Positions 9,500-20,660 are shown, counted from the stretch's first letter. The stretch is 64,000 nt of DNA from Bacillus mycoides (GCF_018742245.1 NZ_CP036132.1:2909001-2973000); one strand, 5' to 3'. Numbers and translations: made by a program. The notes: generated by a model not told the origin, from the letters alone.

Positions 9500-9611
9500 C
9501 CCTATTCCTCCCCAATCTTAAATGTTTCCCAACGTCCTTATAATAAAGAAAATTCTAATAATTTGCAATATACTGTCTTAATTTGTAATATTTTTGAAAA
9601 TATTCTTTGTT
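9500..9611 (-). promoter_or_regulatory. Promoter region of the InhA-family gene
   Basis: The bases ahead of the GGGAGG ribosome site are AT-rich. A possible -10 (TATAAG) lies near 9540. No inverted repeat or consensus operator is evident. Confidence 0.3.
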
Positions 9612-9800
9612 TTAGATTGGTGTACATTCTGATTCATCGATATTTATGGTTGCTTCTTGCATGTGAATTAGAATCGTGGCATGTATGTTTTCTTCTACGA
9701 CAAGGACATCCAAAGAAATCCAATCCATATGCTCATTTTTATTTTGATCTTCAGTTTCAGGTGATAGCAGTTGGCTTAAAATCATAAAGAAATCGTCCAC
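9612..9800 (-). CDS. Possible small protein or coding remnant
   Basis: This 62-codon open frame has a protein-like, acidic composition (ENIHATILIHMQEATINIDE), unlike random AT-rich translation. However, its first ATG lies in the loop of the hairpin at 9786-9823 and no ribosome site is visible. An internal ATG at about 9785 (MILSQLL) also lacks one. It may be the 3' part of a deleted gene, or a leaderless small ORF. I do not recognise a family. Confidence 0.3.
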   Translation of the reverse strand: MDDFFMILSQLLSPETEDQNKNEHMDWISLDVLVVEENIHATILIHMQEATINIDESECTPI

Positions 9801-9823
9801 TATATTTAGTGGACGATTTCTTT
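9786..9823. terminator. Perfect 17-bp hairpin downstream of rph
   Basis: AAAGAAATCGTCCACTA at 9786-9802, loop TATT, then its exact complement at 9807-9823. T-rich sequence follows on both sides, so it can act in both directions. On the minus strand it ends the rph transcript. Confidence 0.85.
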
Positions 9824-9840
9824 ATTTATCTAAAATACAA

Positions 9841-12676
<2,836 letters not shown>

Positions 12677-12836
12677 GTTATTTGAGACTCCCACGACTAA
12701 AGTCGCAAGCCCAAATCCTTACGGATTTACGGGTGGGATTCTTGAATGACTAAGCGTTCGCAGTCCATTTCTGTTTTGAACAGCCTTCAAGATAAGGGCA
12801 TCTCATTGCCCCTCCTAAACCAGACCATATAGGTGC
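12677..12836 (-). ncRNA. Right end of the TnpB element and predicted omega-RNA (reRNA) scaffold
   Basis: Downstream of tnpB the minus strand carries a conserved folded end: CCCAC...GTGGG (12691-12736) enclosing GACTAAAGTC and AAATCCTTACGGATTT hairpins, then GGGAGTCTCAAATAAC to the right end. In TnpB systems this 3' region is processed into the guide RNA. The guide would be the minus-strand flank starting at 12676 (AGTAGTTGATATTCAT). Confidence 0.65.
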
Positions 12837-13925
12837 TTAGGCTGATTGACTGTTACCATCAATCACAGTTGCGTAGCGAATATTCATCGCTCCAACGATA
12901 TCACGATGTGTCTTAAACCCACATGGACACTTGTATTTTCTATCTCGAGCCTTATTCTTTTCAGCACATTTCGGACAACTTTGACTTGTATAAGCTGGAT
13001 TCACATATTCAATCTGAATACCAGCTATCGTTGCTTTATAGGCAATAAATTGTGCCAAACGATAGAAGGACCAAGTGTGTAGATTTTTTTCGTTTTTACG
13101 GCTTGTTCTTGCCGTCTGTCTTATATTCGTTAGTTGTTCTAACCGAATGACAGAAATACGATTTGCAATCGCAAAATTAATAATTGCACGACTTATTTTA
13201 TGATCTTTATCTTGCATCCATCTTTGCTCTTTATCATCCAATCGCCGAATGGCATTCACTTTTTTGTCTTTTCCGAACTTCTTACGAACACTACGAAACT
13301 TACGCTTCCTATATTTGTTTTTCCTACCATTTCCAAAGAAACGAACCTTATCATCATCTGTGATTGCTACCGCGGGGACCTTGAGACCTAAGTCCACTCC
13401 TAAAATTTTCATTCCTGTCCTTTTATTGATAGAAAGTGTGACAGATATTTGGGCTATCCACTTATTCGATTTTTTTATGATGCGAAGTGTACCTAATTTA
13501 TGTTTTAACAGATTCAGATTACGATTGTTTTTATCGCTTAATAAAGCTCGGATTTTTACACGAGTCGATTTTCCATTTACCTTCAATGGGATTGAAATAT
13601 AAGTAGGATCAAATGAATAATTTTGATTGTTCCATACACAAACAGGTCTCTTTAGAATCGGGATGATTTTATAATGGCTTTTCTTTACTTTTGTAGCAAA
13701 CAAACTTTTCGCGTCTTTAATCGCTTGATTCTTCACTGCACTTGGGATATTTGCTTCAATATCTTTTGTGCTTTTTTTCGTACTTTTCTTTGCTTCCACC
13801 ATTTCCGATACAAGTGTATTTATAACTTTGATATATTCGTGACTGCTTTGTTCCAATAAACGGATTTGTCCTTTTGTTGGAATCAATTTCACTTTCACTG
13901 TTAGGGTCTGTGACATACGTTTCAT
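12837..13925 (-). CDS. tnpB: TnpB RNA-guided nuclease (IS200/IS605 OrfB)
   Basis: The 362-residue protein has an N-terminal helix-rich OrfB domain. It also has a split RuvC nuclease with Asp178 (GVDLG), Glu263 (RLEQL) and Asp342 (HRDIVGAMNI), and a zinc ribbon with Cys317, Cys320, Cys333 and Cys335. All catalytic residues are present, so it should be an active RNA-guided DNA endonuclease that cuts the empty donor site and keeps the element. Translation may start at 13925, or at Met4 (13916), which is better placed behind AAGGGG. No tnpA lies in the 320 bases upstream. Confidence 0.92.
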   Translation of the reverse strand: MKRMSQTLTVKVKLIPTKGQIRLLEQSSHEYIKVINTLVSEMVEAKKSTKKSTKDIEANIPSAVKNQAIKDAKSLFATKVKKSHYKIIPILKRPVCVWNNQNYSFDPTYISIPLKVNGKSTRVKIRALLSDKNNRNLNLLKHKLGTLRIIKKSNKWIAQISVTLSINKRTGMKILGVDLGLKVPAVAITDDDKVRFFGNGRKNKYRKRKFRSVRKKFGKDKKVNAIRRLDDKEQRWMQDKDHKISRAIINFAIANRISVIRLEQLTNIRQTARTSRKNEKNLHTWSFYRLAQFIAYKATIAGIQIEYVNPAYTSQSCPKCAEKNKARDRKYKCPCGFKTHRDIVGAMNIRYATVIDGNSQSA

Positions 13926-14248
13926 CCCCTTGTTTTTTTGATTTTCAACATCGTGTTCATTTGATACATTTCTAGCAATCAGAACAAAATCAGAACGTGT
14001 TTATAAACTTTACAACTGCATGAAACGAGGATGTTTTCCTCTCAAACACTTTGAAACATTCTTCTATCATCATTTATTCTAGTTATATCATTTATTTTCG
14101 AAAAATTCCAACAAAACACCCGAAGAAACTACCTATACTTTGGATACTTAAAGTACCACGAATCTTGCGATTTTTAGTGGTACTCCGTATCCAACCTCAC
14201 TTTCATCCCATGCCTAAAGGCAATGGGCTTTCTTGTTCGGGAAAAGCT
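13926..14248 (-). other. Left end and 5' region of the TnpB element
   Basis: It holds the left-end hairpin (about 14207-14228) and a second hairpin, AGTACCAC paired with GTGGTACT (about 14149-14182). A plausible promoter (GATATAACT -10) lies near 14090. It has no coding remnant of tnpA. Confidence 0.5.
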
Positions 14249-14330
14249 GTAATTTTTATATAAGTAGCCACCTCTGTAATATGTAAACAGCGTGTATGTT
14301 CAATTTCACGACCATTACGACAAAAAAATC

Positions 14331-14370
14331 ACCAACTTCTTTACGTACAGGAAATCGGTGATTTTTGTTT
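14331..14370 (+). terminator. Hairpin AAATCACC/GGTGATTT, terminator-like
   Basis: AAAAATCACC pairs with GGTGATTTTT. A T-rich run follows on the plus strand and A-rich sequence precedes it, so it could work both ways, for example ending the SDR transcript (minus). Confidence 0.5.
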
Positions 14371-14423
14371 AAATAGTCTCTTAAGGAACTATCAGTTTTT
14401 TGTTATGTTCAGATTTTCCAAAA

Positions 14424-15185
14424 CTAGTTTCTTATACTCATCACATATGGATACATGGGATCTCTTAATTCAAAGTCATACGTTTCTCCATTCACAATTC
14501 CTACCACCTTCTCACTATCATATAAATTGAGTAAGAAACCGGCCATTTGTTCAGCTGTATGGAACTTAGGAACAACATTATCATATTCAAAATTATCAAC
14601 ATCATAAGACCGTTTTGCAAATTCGGTCTCTGTAGCAGCAGGAGCCAACACTTTTGCTTGCATTGCCGCTCCTTTTTCTTTTAATTCTTGTGCTAGACCT
14701 TCTGTAAAGGCACTTACATAGAACTTTGTCGCGCAGTAAGTCACAGCATCGGCAACAATCCTATATCCTCCTCCTGAAGATATATTGATAATTTGAGTTC
14801 CTTCAACATCTGCATAATCACGTACATAAAGAGAGGACAGAACGGTTAAAGCCTCAATATTCAAGTGAAGCATCGTCTCAATTTTATTTAACTTTTGCTC
14901 CCCAATGGAAGCAAAGTTTCCAAATCCAGCATTATTAATCCAGGTGTCGATTTGATAAACCTGAAGACTTTCATAGAATTCATAAACATTTGCAGTAACA
15001 GATAAGTCAACGGTTCGAATGACAACATCCAGGTCTGGATTAATTTCAGCCACTTTTGACTTTAACTTTCCTAATTCCTCCGTTCTGCGTGCTGCTATAA
15101 TTAAGTTTTTTCCACGAGTCGCAAAAGCAAGAGCGGTTTCATATCCAATTCCTGAGCTAGCCCCTGTAATAACTGTATATTTCAT
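14424..15185 (-). CDS. SDR-family oxidoreductase
   Basis: This 253-residue classical short-chain dehydrogenase has the NAD(P)-binding TGASSGIGYE at the N-terminus, the AARR segment that favours NADP, INNAGFG, the catalytic Ser in NISSGGG, and Y-x-x-x-K as YCATKF. The substrate is unknown. The gene is divergent from a MerR regulator, and its promoter has the 19-bp MerR-type spacer with a palindrome in it. It therefore is almost certainly the regulated target, as in aldehyde- or thiol-stress regulons of Bacillus AdhR-like proteins. Confidence 0.9.
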   Translation of the reverse strand: MKYTVITGASSGIGYETALAFATRGKNLIIAARRTEELGKLKSKVAEINPDLDVVIRTVDLSVTANVYEFYESLQVYQIDTWINNAGFGNFASIGEQKLNKIETMLHLNIEALTVLSSLYVRDYADVEGTQIINISSGGGYRIVADAVTYCATKFYVSAFTEGLAQELKEKGAAMQAKVLAPAATETEFAKRSYDVDNFEYDNVVPKFHTAEQMAGFLLNLYDSEKVVGIVNGETYDFELRDPMYPYVMSIRN

Positions 15186-15241
15186 ATAAATCCCTCCTAA
15201 ATTTTATCCAATTGATTTAATTGTAAACGAACTATGAGTTG

Positions 15242-15272
15242 ATTATAATGATTAGAGTAAACTCTAAGTCAA
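15242..15272 (-). promoter_or_regulatory. MerR-type promoter with 19-bp spacer (drives the SDR gene)
   Basis: On the minus strand -35 TTGACT (15272-15267) and -10 TATAAT (15247-15242) are 19 bp apart. The spacer contains the inverted repeat TTAGAGT-AA-ACTCTAA (15252-15267). An over-long spacer with a central palindrome is the hallmark of MerR-activated promoters. Confidence 0.8.
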
Positions 15273-15296
15273 GAAAAATTTATATGGAGGTTTCTT

Positions 15297-15659
15297 ATGT
15301 ACACTATTGGTGAAGTGGCTAAAATGTTAGAGATAAGTACATATACATTACGGTATTACGAAAAAGAAAAAATTATAATTCCTGTTCGTAACATTAACGG
15401 AGACAGACGATATAACGATTCACATATTAAATGGCTGCAATTTGTTATCAAGTTAAAAGAAACACAAATGCCAATTGCGAAAATAAAGAAGTATGCTGCA
15501 TTAGCTTTGGAAGGAGAACATACCACGACAGAGCGTTTAAATCTTTTAGAAGAACATAAACACTCTATTAAGGAACAAATTAGAACGTTAAAAGCTGCGG
15601 ATGAGATGCTTGAATATAAAATTACCACTTACAAAGATTTCATCAATAAACGAGATTAA
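15297..15659 (+). CDS. MerR-family transcriptional regulator (AdhR-like)
   Basis: The 120-residue protein has an N-terminal winged helix typical of MerR (YTIGEVAKMLEISTYTLRYY) and a coiled-coil dimerisation helix (LNLLEEHKHSIKEQIRTLKAA). There is no metal-binding Cys pair in the short C-terminus, which argues against a heavy-metal sensor and for the small AdhR/YraB-like group that responds to electrophiles. GGAGG precedes the ATG. It is divergent from the SDR gene, and the shared region holds its probable operator, which would also allow autoregulation. Confidence 0.88.
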   Translation: MYTIGEVAKMLEISTYTLRYYEKEKIIIPVRNINGDRRYNDSHIKWLQFVIKLKETQMPIAKIKKYAALALEGEHTTTERLNLLEEHKHSIKEQIRTLKAADEMLEYKITTYKDFINKRD

Positions 15660-15730
15660 ATACAGGTTTTATAAGGAAAATCGCCACAGATCTATGGAAT
15701 AGAAAGAACCATAACCTTGCCGTTTTCCTC

Positions 15731-16306
15731 TTATTCCCCACTATTTTTTGGGATTGAACAGTTAAAGATATAAGCTGGTGGTACATTTCTAAGTTCCCTT
15801 TTCACATCTATTCTATTAAAAAACTGATTAAGAAAATTCTTTTTAAATTTAGTATATTGAAAGGTAATAAAATTCCCACCTTCCTTTAAAATTTTGGTGG
15901 TAGTTACTAATATTTTTTTTGAAACATTGGGGGGTAAACTAGAAAAAGGAAGACCAGAAACAATATAGTCTGCATAAGGAATGCAATAGCCCTGTAGATA
16001 CTCGTCAATATTTTCCGCAGACCCTAATACAATGAATACATTTTTCTCTTTTTTATATTTTTCTTTCAATAATAAATAAAACTCTTTATTATTTTCCACT
16101 AATAAAAGAGTAGTATTCGAACTTCGTTTTTCAAGCAATTTATTCGTGAATACACCCGTACCTGGCCCATATTCAACAATATATTTAGCTTCCTTAAAAT
16201 TGATGCTTTCCACCATTTTATCTGCAAGAAACTTTGAACTTGGAAGTACTGCACCAACGTTTCTCGGATTCGTTATATATTGAGATAAAAAAGACAGAGG
16301 CTTCAT
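15731..16306 (-). CDS. Class I SAM-dependent methyltransferase (PmtA/KsgA-like)
   Basis: The 191-residue Rossmann methyltransferase has SAM motif I as VEYGPGTGVFT, motif II acidic LLLVENN, and a motif IV-like VSGLPFSSLPP. That resembles phospholipid N-methyltransferases and rRNA adenine dimethylase relatives. The opening FLSQYITNPRNVGAVLPSS is characteristic of the PmtA-like group. The acceptor is unproven. GGAGTGATTAAAT precedes the ATG. The upstream region has TTAAG direct repeats ten bases apart, like an OmpR-family response-regulator site. Confidence 0.8.
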   Translation of the reverse strand: MKPLSFLSQYITNPRNVGAVLPSSKFLADKMVESINFKEAKYIVEYGPGTGVFTNKLLEKRSSNTTLLLVENNKEFYLLLKEKYKKEKNVFIVLGSAENIDEYLQGYCIPYADYIVSGLPFSSLPPNVSKKILVTTTKILKEGGNFITFQYTKFKKNFLNQFFNRIDVKRELRNVPPAYIFNCSIPKNSGE

Positions 16307-16380
16307 ATTTAATCACTCCAATAGTTTGAATTTACTACTATAGTTTAAAATTCAAACCTGAAGAAACTAGAGTGACATCC

Positions 16381-16395
16381 TTAAGAATCCTTAAG
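16381..16395 (-). promoter_or_regulatory. Direct-repeat box TTAAG-N5-TTAAG upstream of the methyltransferase
   Basis: Two TTAAG units in phase (10-bp period) lie 75-90 bases ahead of the start codon. A -10-like TATAGT lies closer to the gene. This spacing is usual for OmpR/PhoB-type regulators. Functional assignment is inference. Confidence 0.35.
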
Positions 16396-16837
16396 ATTTG
16401 AATAAGCTCTCTAAAAATAGTTTTTCTTAAAGGACATACCTTATAAAAACTCCCTCTCTCCCCTTTACCATAGTTTTTTCAAACGTCAGATACAGAAAAC
16501 CATATATTTCTCCTTCACTTTCCAAAGAAAACCTATAAGATTACCAGTAATTATACACATACTTGCGGTCATATCCATGAAAAATTCGTCGGTGCAACGT
16601 TTTGTAAGGCTAAACTTGTTACATAATTGGATTTACAATCATTATGTCCGTACATTTTCATATTCCGTACAACCTAATCATCTTTTCATCCATAGCACCT
16701 TTGAAGGTACTTCTCCTACTACAGCCCACTTTATATACCGCGAATCAAGTCTTTTTTTAATATATGAAACAATTACATAAAAGTTACGAAGATCTACACA
16801 AATAACAATCACACAAGGTCATCACTCAAAGTGACAA

Positions 16838-16926
16838 ACATAATGACTCCCCTGCTCTATTCTCGTTAATCTGCATAAAAGGAATCCCATGCTCGCGTAA
16901 ATAATGCGTAAGCCGTAATGTAACAA
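16838..16926 (-). pseudogene. Short fragment of an APH-type phosphotransferase gene
   Basis: The minus strand encodes TLRLTHYLREHGIPFMQIN, then ENRAGES. It closely matches residues around 93-113 of the phosphotransferase at 20659-21642 (FTYYLREHGIPFMRINKNRA). Only about 80 bases are conserved and both sides are unrelated, so this is debris from a deleted paralogue. Confidence 0.7.
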
Positions 16927-16973
16927 AAAGCCTTTATTTTGATCAAACTTTCTTTCAAAGCTACACAATAAAA

Positions 16974-17003
16974 AAACTCTGTAAAATTTTTTACAGAGTT
17001 TTT
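16974..17003 (-). terminator. Terminator of the lipoprotein pair
   Basis: AAACTCTGTAA pairs with TTACAGAGTTT. A T run follows on both strands. It lies just past the stop codon at 17014. Confidence 0.85.
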
Positions 17004-17013
17004 TTCTAATTAT

Positions 17014-18096
17014 TTATTGTTTTACATATCGAATACGAACGTTATCGTCCATGTGATACATTTGTAATGTATTACCATCGTAGTTTTGTAGTTTATACAT
17101 TACACTGTCATTTGTTAGCTTCACTTCTTGACCGTCTTTAACTGCTTTTGTTATTTTTAAGGCTAACTGGAATGACGGAACATCTACTGTATATGTTCCT
17201 GTTAAGTAGTTATCCTTATTCGGATAAGAACCATTCGCATAAGACTCAAATGTCTTATCACCTTTTAGTACTAACGTAGTTTTTACGCCACTACCGTAAT
17301 CAATACCCCAATTACCAATAATTTCAGTACCGTCTTTTATGTTCTTTTGCATGTTTCCATAACTAATTCCTAACTCTTCAGATGTACCAATTGTACCTAC
17401 GAATACGCCAGTTTTAGCTTGACTTTTATCTGTCTGAGCCTGACTACCAGTAGTTGGGCTTGCTGATATAGAACCACTAGAACTACTTGTTGTACTGGAA
17501 GGTTTATCTGTAGTTGTACCACCGCTTACTTCGGATCTTAACTTATCGAATGTAGGTTTCCAAATACGTTTTGCTTCCTCTAGTTTTGTATTTGCTTTAT
17601 CTAAGATTTCCTTATCAGTCTCTAAGCTGAAACCTTTATCGTTGAATAACTTCTCTATTTCACCGAATGTTTCTCTTAATTTATCTGTAGCTCTTTCAAT
17701 CTCTTTTTGATCTTCTTTATGTTTTGGCGGTGCGGCAATCTTCTCTATCTTATCAAATACTTTATAGACGTCTTTAATGCTATCTAATACCTCAGCGTTT
17801 GATTTACTTCCGTTTCTCAAATCTCTTACCGAAGCATCATAGTAATCAAATCGTCTTAACATATCCTGTTCAATGTCTAATAAATATTGTGCATAATCTT
17901 CATCTAAAACTCGAACCTTTTGAACATCTTTACTTTCTTCTTTCGAGTTAGTTGATTTTTCTTTTGTTTCAGAAGACTTATGTTTACTTGTTTCTTCTGT
18001 CTTTTCTTCTTTATTTGCCGATTCTTTTACTGTAACACAACCACTTAATAATAATGCAACTGGAACTGCAACACCTATTAGTTTCTTCACTTTCAT
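17014..18096 (-). CDS. Lipoprotein with Ser/Lys-rich linker (DUF3994-like)
   Basis: The 360-residue protein has a lipoprotein signal with lipobox LLSGC (Cys19), a Lys/Glu/Ser-rich spacer, a helical region (about 65-190), a low-complexity Ser/Thr/Gly linker (about 193-225), and a beta-rich C-terminal domain (GIDYGSGVKTTLVLKGDKTFESY). The pattern resembles B. cereus DUF3994 lipoproteins of unknown function. It should sit on the outer face of the membrane. It follows a shorter paralogue by 28 bases, and both have the same start-site pattern (AAGGGGTATGAGG-ATG), so they form an operon arising from duplication. Confidence 0.8.
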   Translation of the reverse strand: MKVKKLIGVAVPVALLLSGCVTVKESANKEEKTEETSKHKSSETKEKSTNSKEESKDVQKVRVLDEDYAQYLLDIEQDMLRRFDYYDASVRDLRNGSKSNAEVLDSIKDVYKVFDKIEKIAAPPKHKEDQKEIERATDKLRETFGEIEKLFNDKGFSLETDKEILDKANTKLEEAKRIWKPTFDKLRSEVSGGTTTDKPSSTTSSSSGSISASPTTGSQAQTDKSQAKTGVFVGTIGTSEELGISYGNMQKNIKDGTEIIGNWGIDYGSGVKTTLVLKGDKTFESYANGSYPNKDNYLTGTYTVDVPSFQLALKITKAVKDGQEVKLTNDSVMYKLQNYDGNTLQMYHMDDNVRIRYVKQ

Positions 18097-18124
18097 ACCT
18101 CATACCCCTTTTAGTAATATATTC

Positions 18125-18772
18125 TTAGTTGGTTTTACTAGCGATACTCTTTGCTGCTTCTTCAAACAGTTTTGAACCTTCTTGTGCTTTCGATACGGAT
18201 TGATGCATTTTACTCTCGTCTTCTTGGTCTAATGCATCAAAGAGAAGTTGGAAACAATCCGCATACAGTTCCATTGACTGCTTTATTTTCGCCTGTTCTC
18301 CCTGTAACTCAGGAGGTGCTTGTAGATTCTTCAGTTTCGTTGCGGTTGCCTTTGCTCCACCTAAACTCAGTTGTACTTCACTTTTCTTTTGTTTGTATGA
18401 CTTTACGTCTGAACCTGCTATTCCTTCAATTAATTTCATTGTATCTTCAATTTGAGTAGCACTGTTTATGATATCTGACTTGTACCTTTCAACATCTGAA
18501 CCAGTTACCTTACCAGTTGAAGAACTAGAAGAAGAGCTTGGTTGACTACTTGATGAACTACTGTTTGTACCCTCACCTTTCGCTACAGATAAGCTATCCT
18601 CTTTCTTGCTATCAGTTGACTTACTCTCTTTTTCAGAAGTCTTACTCTCTTTCTCTACCTTTTGCGTTTCTTCTTTCTTTGGTTCAGCTTTCTTACCATC
18701 AGTTTCAATTGTAATACAACCACTCAATAACATAACTGGTAACGCTAAACTTACTAATTTCTTTGCTTTCAT
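18125..18772 (-). CDS. Lipoprotein, paralogue of the next gene
   Basis: The start at 18772 is chosen by analogy with the neighbour (AAGGGG ten bases ahead). The 215-residue protein has lipobox LLSGC and a Lys/Glu/Ser-rich linker with poly-Ser. Its helical domain contains KLIEGIAGSDVKSYKQKKSEV and aligns in type with the helical part of the following lipoprotein. It lacks that gene's C-terminal beta domain. It is an exported, membrane-anchored protein of unknown function, first gene of a two-gene unit. Confidence 0.8.
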   Translation of the reverse strand: MKAKKLVSLALPVMLLSGCITIETDGKKAEPKKEETQKVEKESKTSEKESKSTDSKKEDSLSVAKGEGTNSSSSSSQPSSSSSSSTGKVTGSDVERYKSDIINSATQIEDTMKLIEGIAGSDVKSYKQKKSEVQLSLGGAKATATKLKNLQAPPELQGEQAKIKQSMELYADCFQLLFDALDQEDESKMHQSVSKAQEGSKLFEEAAKSIASKTN

Positions 18773-18781
18773 GCCCCTCAT

Positions 18782-19232
18782 ACCCCTTTATTTGTAAAAT
18801 CCATTGCAAACAAGTTAATATACTTAACTAATAAATTTTCCCCGAATAATTTATTAGAAACTATTATCCATAGATTGCCTGTATATTCACAATTTTTCTA
18901 TATATATCATTTTACAAAAAATCACAAATATGGTCAAAGGTATTTATGCAGTTTTTTAAGAGTAATTTACTAGATGGGGTCACCATATTAGATCCTTGCG
19001 TTGGGTTTTCCACCTCTTTTAGGTTTAAAATCATTATAGCAATGTAAATTTTGTATTATTATTTTTCTAACAATCAAATTGAATAAAATCTATATATTGT
19101 ATTCATTTCTTTAAGTCTATTAAAATATCAAAAACACCTGTCTTTTAATGTAAAACAAATGTTTTTCTATATTTAAGCACTACTATTGGATAGAGGAATC
19201 TTTACCGCAATAATTACAGCACAAACAAAAAG
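18782..19232. other. Intergenic region without visible genes
   Basis: AT-rich. It should hold the promoter of the lipoprotein pair near its left side. No repeat or coding pattern was recognised. Confidence 0.4.
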
Positions 19233-19248
19233 GCCGCATTTGCGGCTC
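19226..19248 (-). terminator. Terminator of the methyltransferase-like gene
   Basis: GCCGCA and TGCGGC form a tight stem at 19233-19246. TTTTTG follows on the minus strand. Confidence 0.8.
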
Positions 19249-19287
19249 ATGAATTTATAGGACTAATACATGCGTTAGTTGAATGAC

Positions 19288-19848
19288 TTATCGTTTAATC
19301 GCATCAACAATTAGCGATGGAAAACCAAGTTTGTCTCCTTTATTTCTAGAATCATATCTTTTTGAACGGAAGATAACACCATCATTCGCATCCCATTCAT
19401 TGTAATAAAATTGCCCATTTTCATCACAATATTCCAGCAAAACTACTTCAAATCCAGCAGTTTCAAACATTTCCGTTAATGTTTTATAATTATGAACGAT
19501 TTTATGGCTTGCAGCTGGATGATCTTTCGGGCCAGGTCCGCCTACTTGAACTATGTTTTGGTATGTTTCATCTGGGAAAAATGCATCAGGGACGCCGCAC
19601 CGAATATGACCTGATGTTTTTAAAAATTTATAACAAATTTCAGCTGCTTTTACCCCTTCTTCAAAAGTAAGGTGTTCCCATACATGCTCTGCTAAAATAG
19701 CTGAAATGGAACTATGCTCAAACCTTTCTTCCCATGTCGTTTCAACTAATAAGTTAAGCTCTTCTTCTTTAGTTTGAATCCAACCTGGATTATTGTTAAA
19801 TGCTCCAGCTCCAACTACTACTTTAATTTCATCTTGTTTTATTGCCAT
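19288..19848 (-). CDS. SAM-dependent methyltransferase-like protein (COG4627 type)
   Basis: The start at 19848 follows GAGGTG; the upstream ATG has no spacing. The 186-residue protein opens with KVVVGAGAFNNNPGWIQT and continues with AILAEHVWEHLTFEEGVKAAEI. This is the pattern of predicted methyltransferases of the COG4627 group, in which the GxGxG loop is replaced by a GAG-NNPGW motif and the H-x-x-E-H segment is prominent. FLKTSGHIRCGVPD is the usual motif after strand 5. No substrate can be inferred. Confidence 0.7.
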   Translation of the reverse strand: MAIKQDEIKVVVGAGAFNNNPGWIQTKEEELNLLVETTWEERFEHSSISAILAEHVWEHLTFEEGVKAAEICYKFLKTSGHIRCGVPDAFFPDETYQNIVQVGGPGPKDHPAASHKIVHNYKTLTEMFETAGFEVVLLEYCDENGQFYYNEWDANDGVIFRSKRYDSRNKGDKLGFPSLIVDAIKR

Positions 19849-19911
19849 CACTTTCACCTCATAAAAATTTCAAGTCATTACTCTTTTTCTATGTTTACTA
19901 TAAAATTCAAA

Positions 19912-20511
19912 TTAACCCCAAACAACACCTCGCCTCTCGTATTCCATTCTATATTCAACAGCAGCTGCAATTCGGGAGCTTGCAAACCTTTCCGTGATCC
20001 AAAGTCCCAAATCAAGCCCTGAAGTGACTCCTCTTGCAGTGATAATATTCCCTTGATCCACAATTCTGTAACGAAGAAGCTCTGCCCCATATTCACTGAT
20101 TTCATTCTGCGCCAAATGATGCATCGTCGCCTTTCGACCATTCAATATACCGGATGCAGCTAGTAACATCCCTCCAGTACAAACTCCAGCAACAATCGTT
20201 CCTGCATTGTGCATCTCTCTAATCATTTTTGTCAGGTTTCCAATCTCTGCTTGCTTTCGTGCTCCATGTTCAGCTTTATGATTCCATCCACCACCAGGTA
20301 CAATTAACAAATCTGGACGATTATCCATTCGTAAAAAATCATTTAGTTTAACCGTAACTCCAAACGAAGTAATAACTTCTTGCTTTGGTTCACTTGATAT
20401 GAGTTCAACCGTAAATGGAGCCCCTTCTTCTATCGCTCTGTTGAGTACCTCAAAAGGTGCAAAAGTGACAAGCTCTCCGAAGCCATTAAACAATACAATT
20501 TGTATTTTCAT
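19912..20511 (-). CDS. DJ-1/PfpI-family protein
   Basis: The 199-residue single domain has the nucleophile elbow VAGVCTGGMLLA (Cys in C-T-G-G), an upstream Glu-containing strand start (FGELVTFAPFEVLN), and the LIVPGGGW turn. This fits the ThiJ/PfpI superfamily, of the ThiJ-like type found also as the N-domain of GATase1 regulators. Members are chaperones, glyoxalases or hydratases, and the exact activity cannot be told. GGTGTTTTAAAA precedes the ATG. Monocistronic. Confidence 0.85.
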   Translation of the reverse strand: MKIQIVLFNGFGELVTFAPFEVLNRAIEEGAPFTVELISSEPKQEVITSFGVTVKLNDFLRMDNRPDLLIVPGGGWNHKAEHGARKQAEIGNLTKMIREMHNAGTIVAGVCTGGMLLAASGILNGRKATMHHLAQNEISEYGAELLRYRIVDQGNIITARGVTSGLDLGLWITERFASSRIAAAVEYRMEYERRGVVWG

Positions 20512-20617
20512 TTTTAAAACACCTCATATGCTTTCTTTTATGAAACATAGACATATAAAACAATTCGGCTATTATGCAATTGATTTACACAAAACCTCAT
20601 CTAATAGAAAATATCCT

Positions 20618-20660
20618 GTATAGCTAAACAAATAAGTCCTGAATCAGGAGATGAAATGTT
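20618..20660 (-). pseudogene. 43-bp remnant of the GNAT gene at 21740-22561
   Basis: The minus strand (TTTGTAGATAACATTTC, then TCCTGATTCAGGACTTATTTG) matches the codons for FVDNIYSPNSGLIW of the downstream GNAT gene, with few differences. It starts right where the APH gene stops; the APH stop codon falls inside the matching stretch. This marks an old recombination joint, so the APH C-terminus may be altered. Confidence 0.65.

Larger units (their letters stand above)
12677..14248 (-). mobile_element. IS200/IS605-type TnpB-only element (IS1341-like)
   Basis: This 1572-bp element encodes TnpB but no TnpA transposase, so it depends on a TnpA elsewhere. The left end (14248 side) carries the hairpin GCCCATTGCC-TTTA-GGCATGGG, and the right end the branched structure described separately. 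Ends were set by reading-frame reconstruction: the left flank ends in ATTAC (likely TTAC target motif), and joining it to the right flank restores one open frame. As expected for this family, there is no target duplication. Confidence 0.7.
16307..16973. other. Long intergenic region with one gene fragment
   Basis: Apart from the TTAAG box and the phosphotransferase fragment (listed separately), I see no convincing gene. A 67-codon plus-strand frame at 16577-16780 lacks a ribosome site and a protein-like composition. Confidence 0.4.

Noticed and set aside
9419..9787. 122-codon plus-strand frame across the InhA promoter
   Set aside because: It overlaps the start of the InhA gene on the other strand and has no start signal.
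13926..14248. tnpA remnant upstream of tnpB
   Set aside because: No coding similarity to Y1 transposases; only hairpins and a promoter-like sequence.
16577..16780. 67-codon plus-strand frame
   Set aside because: No ribosome site and a composition unlike a real protein.
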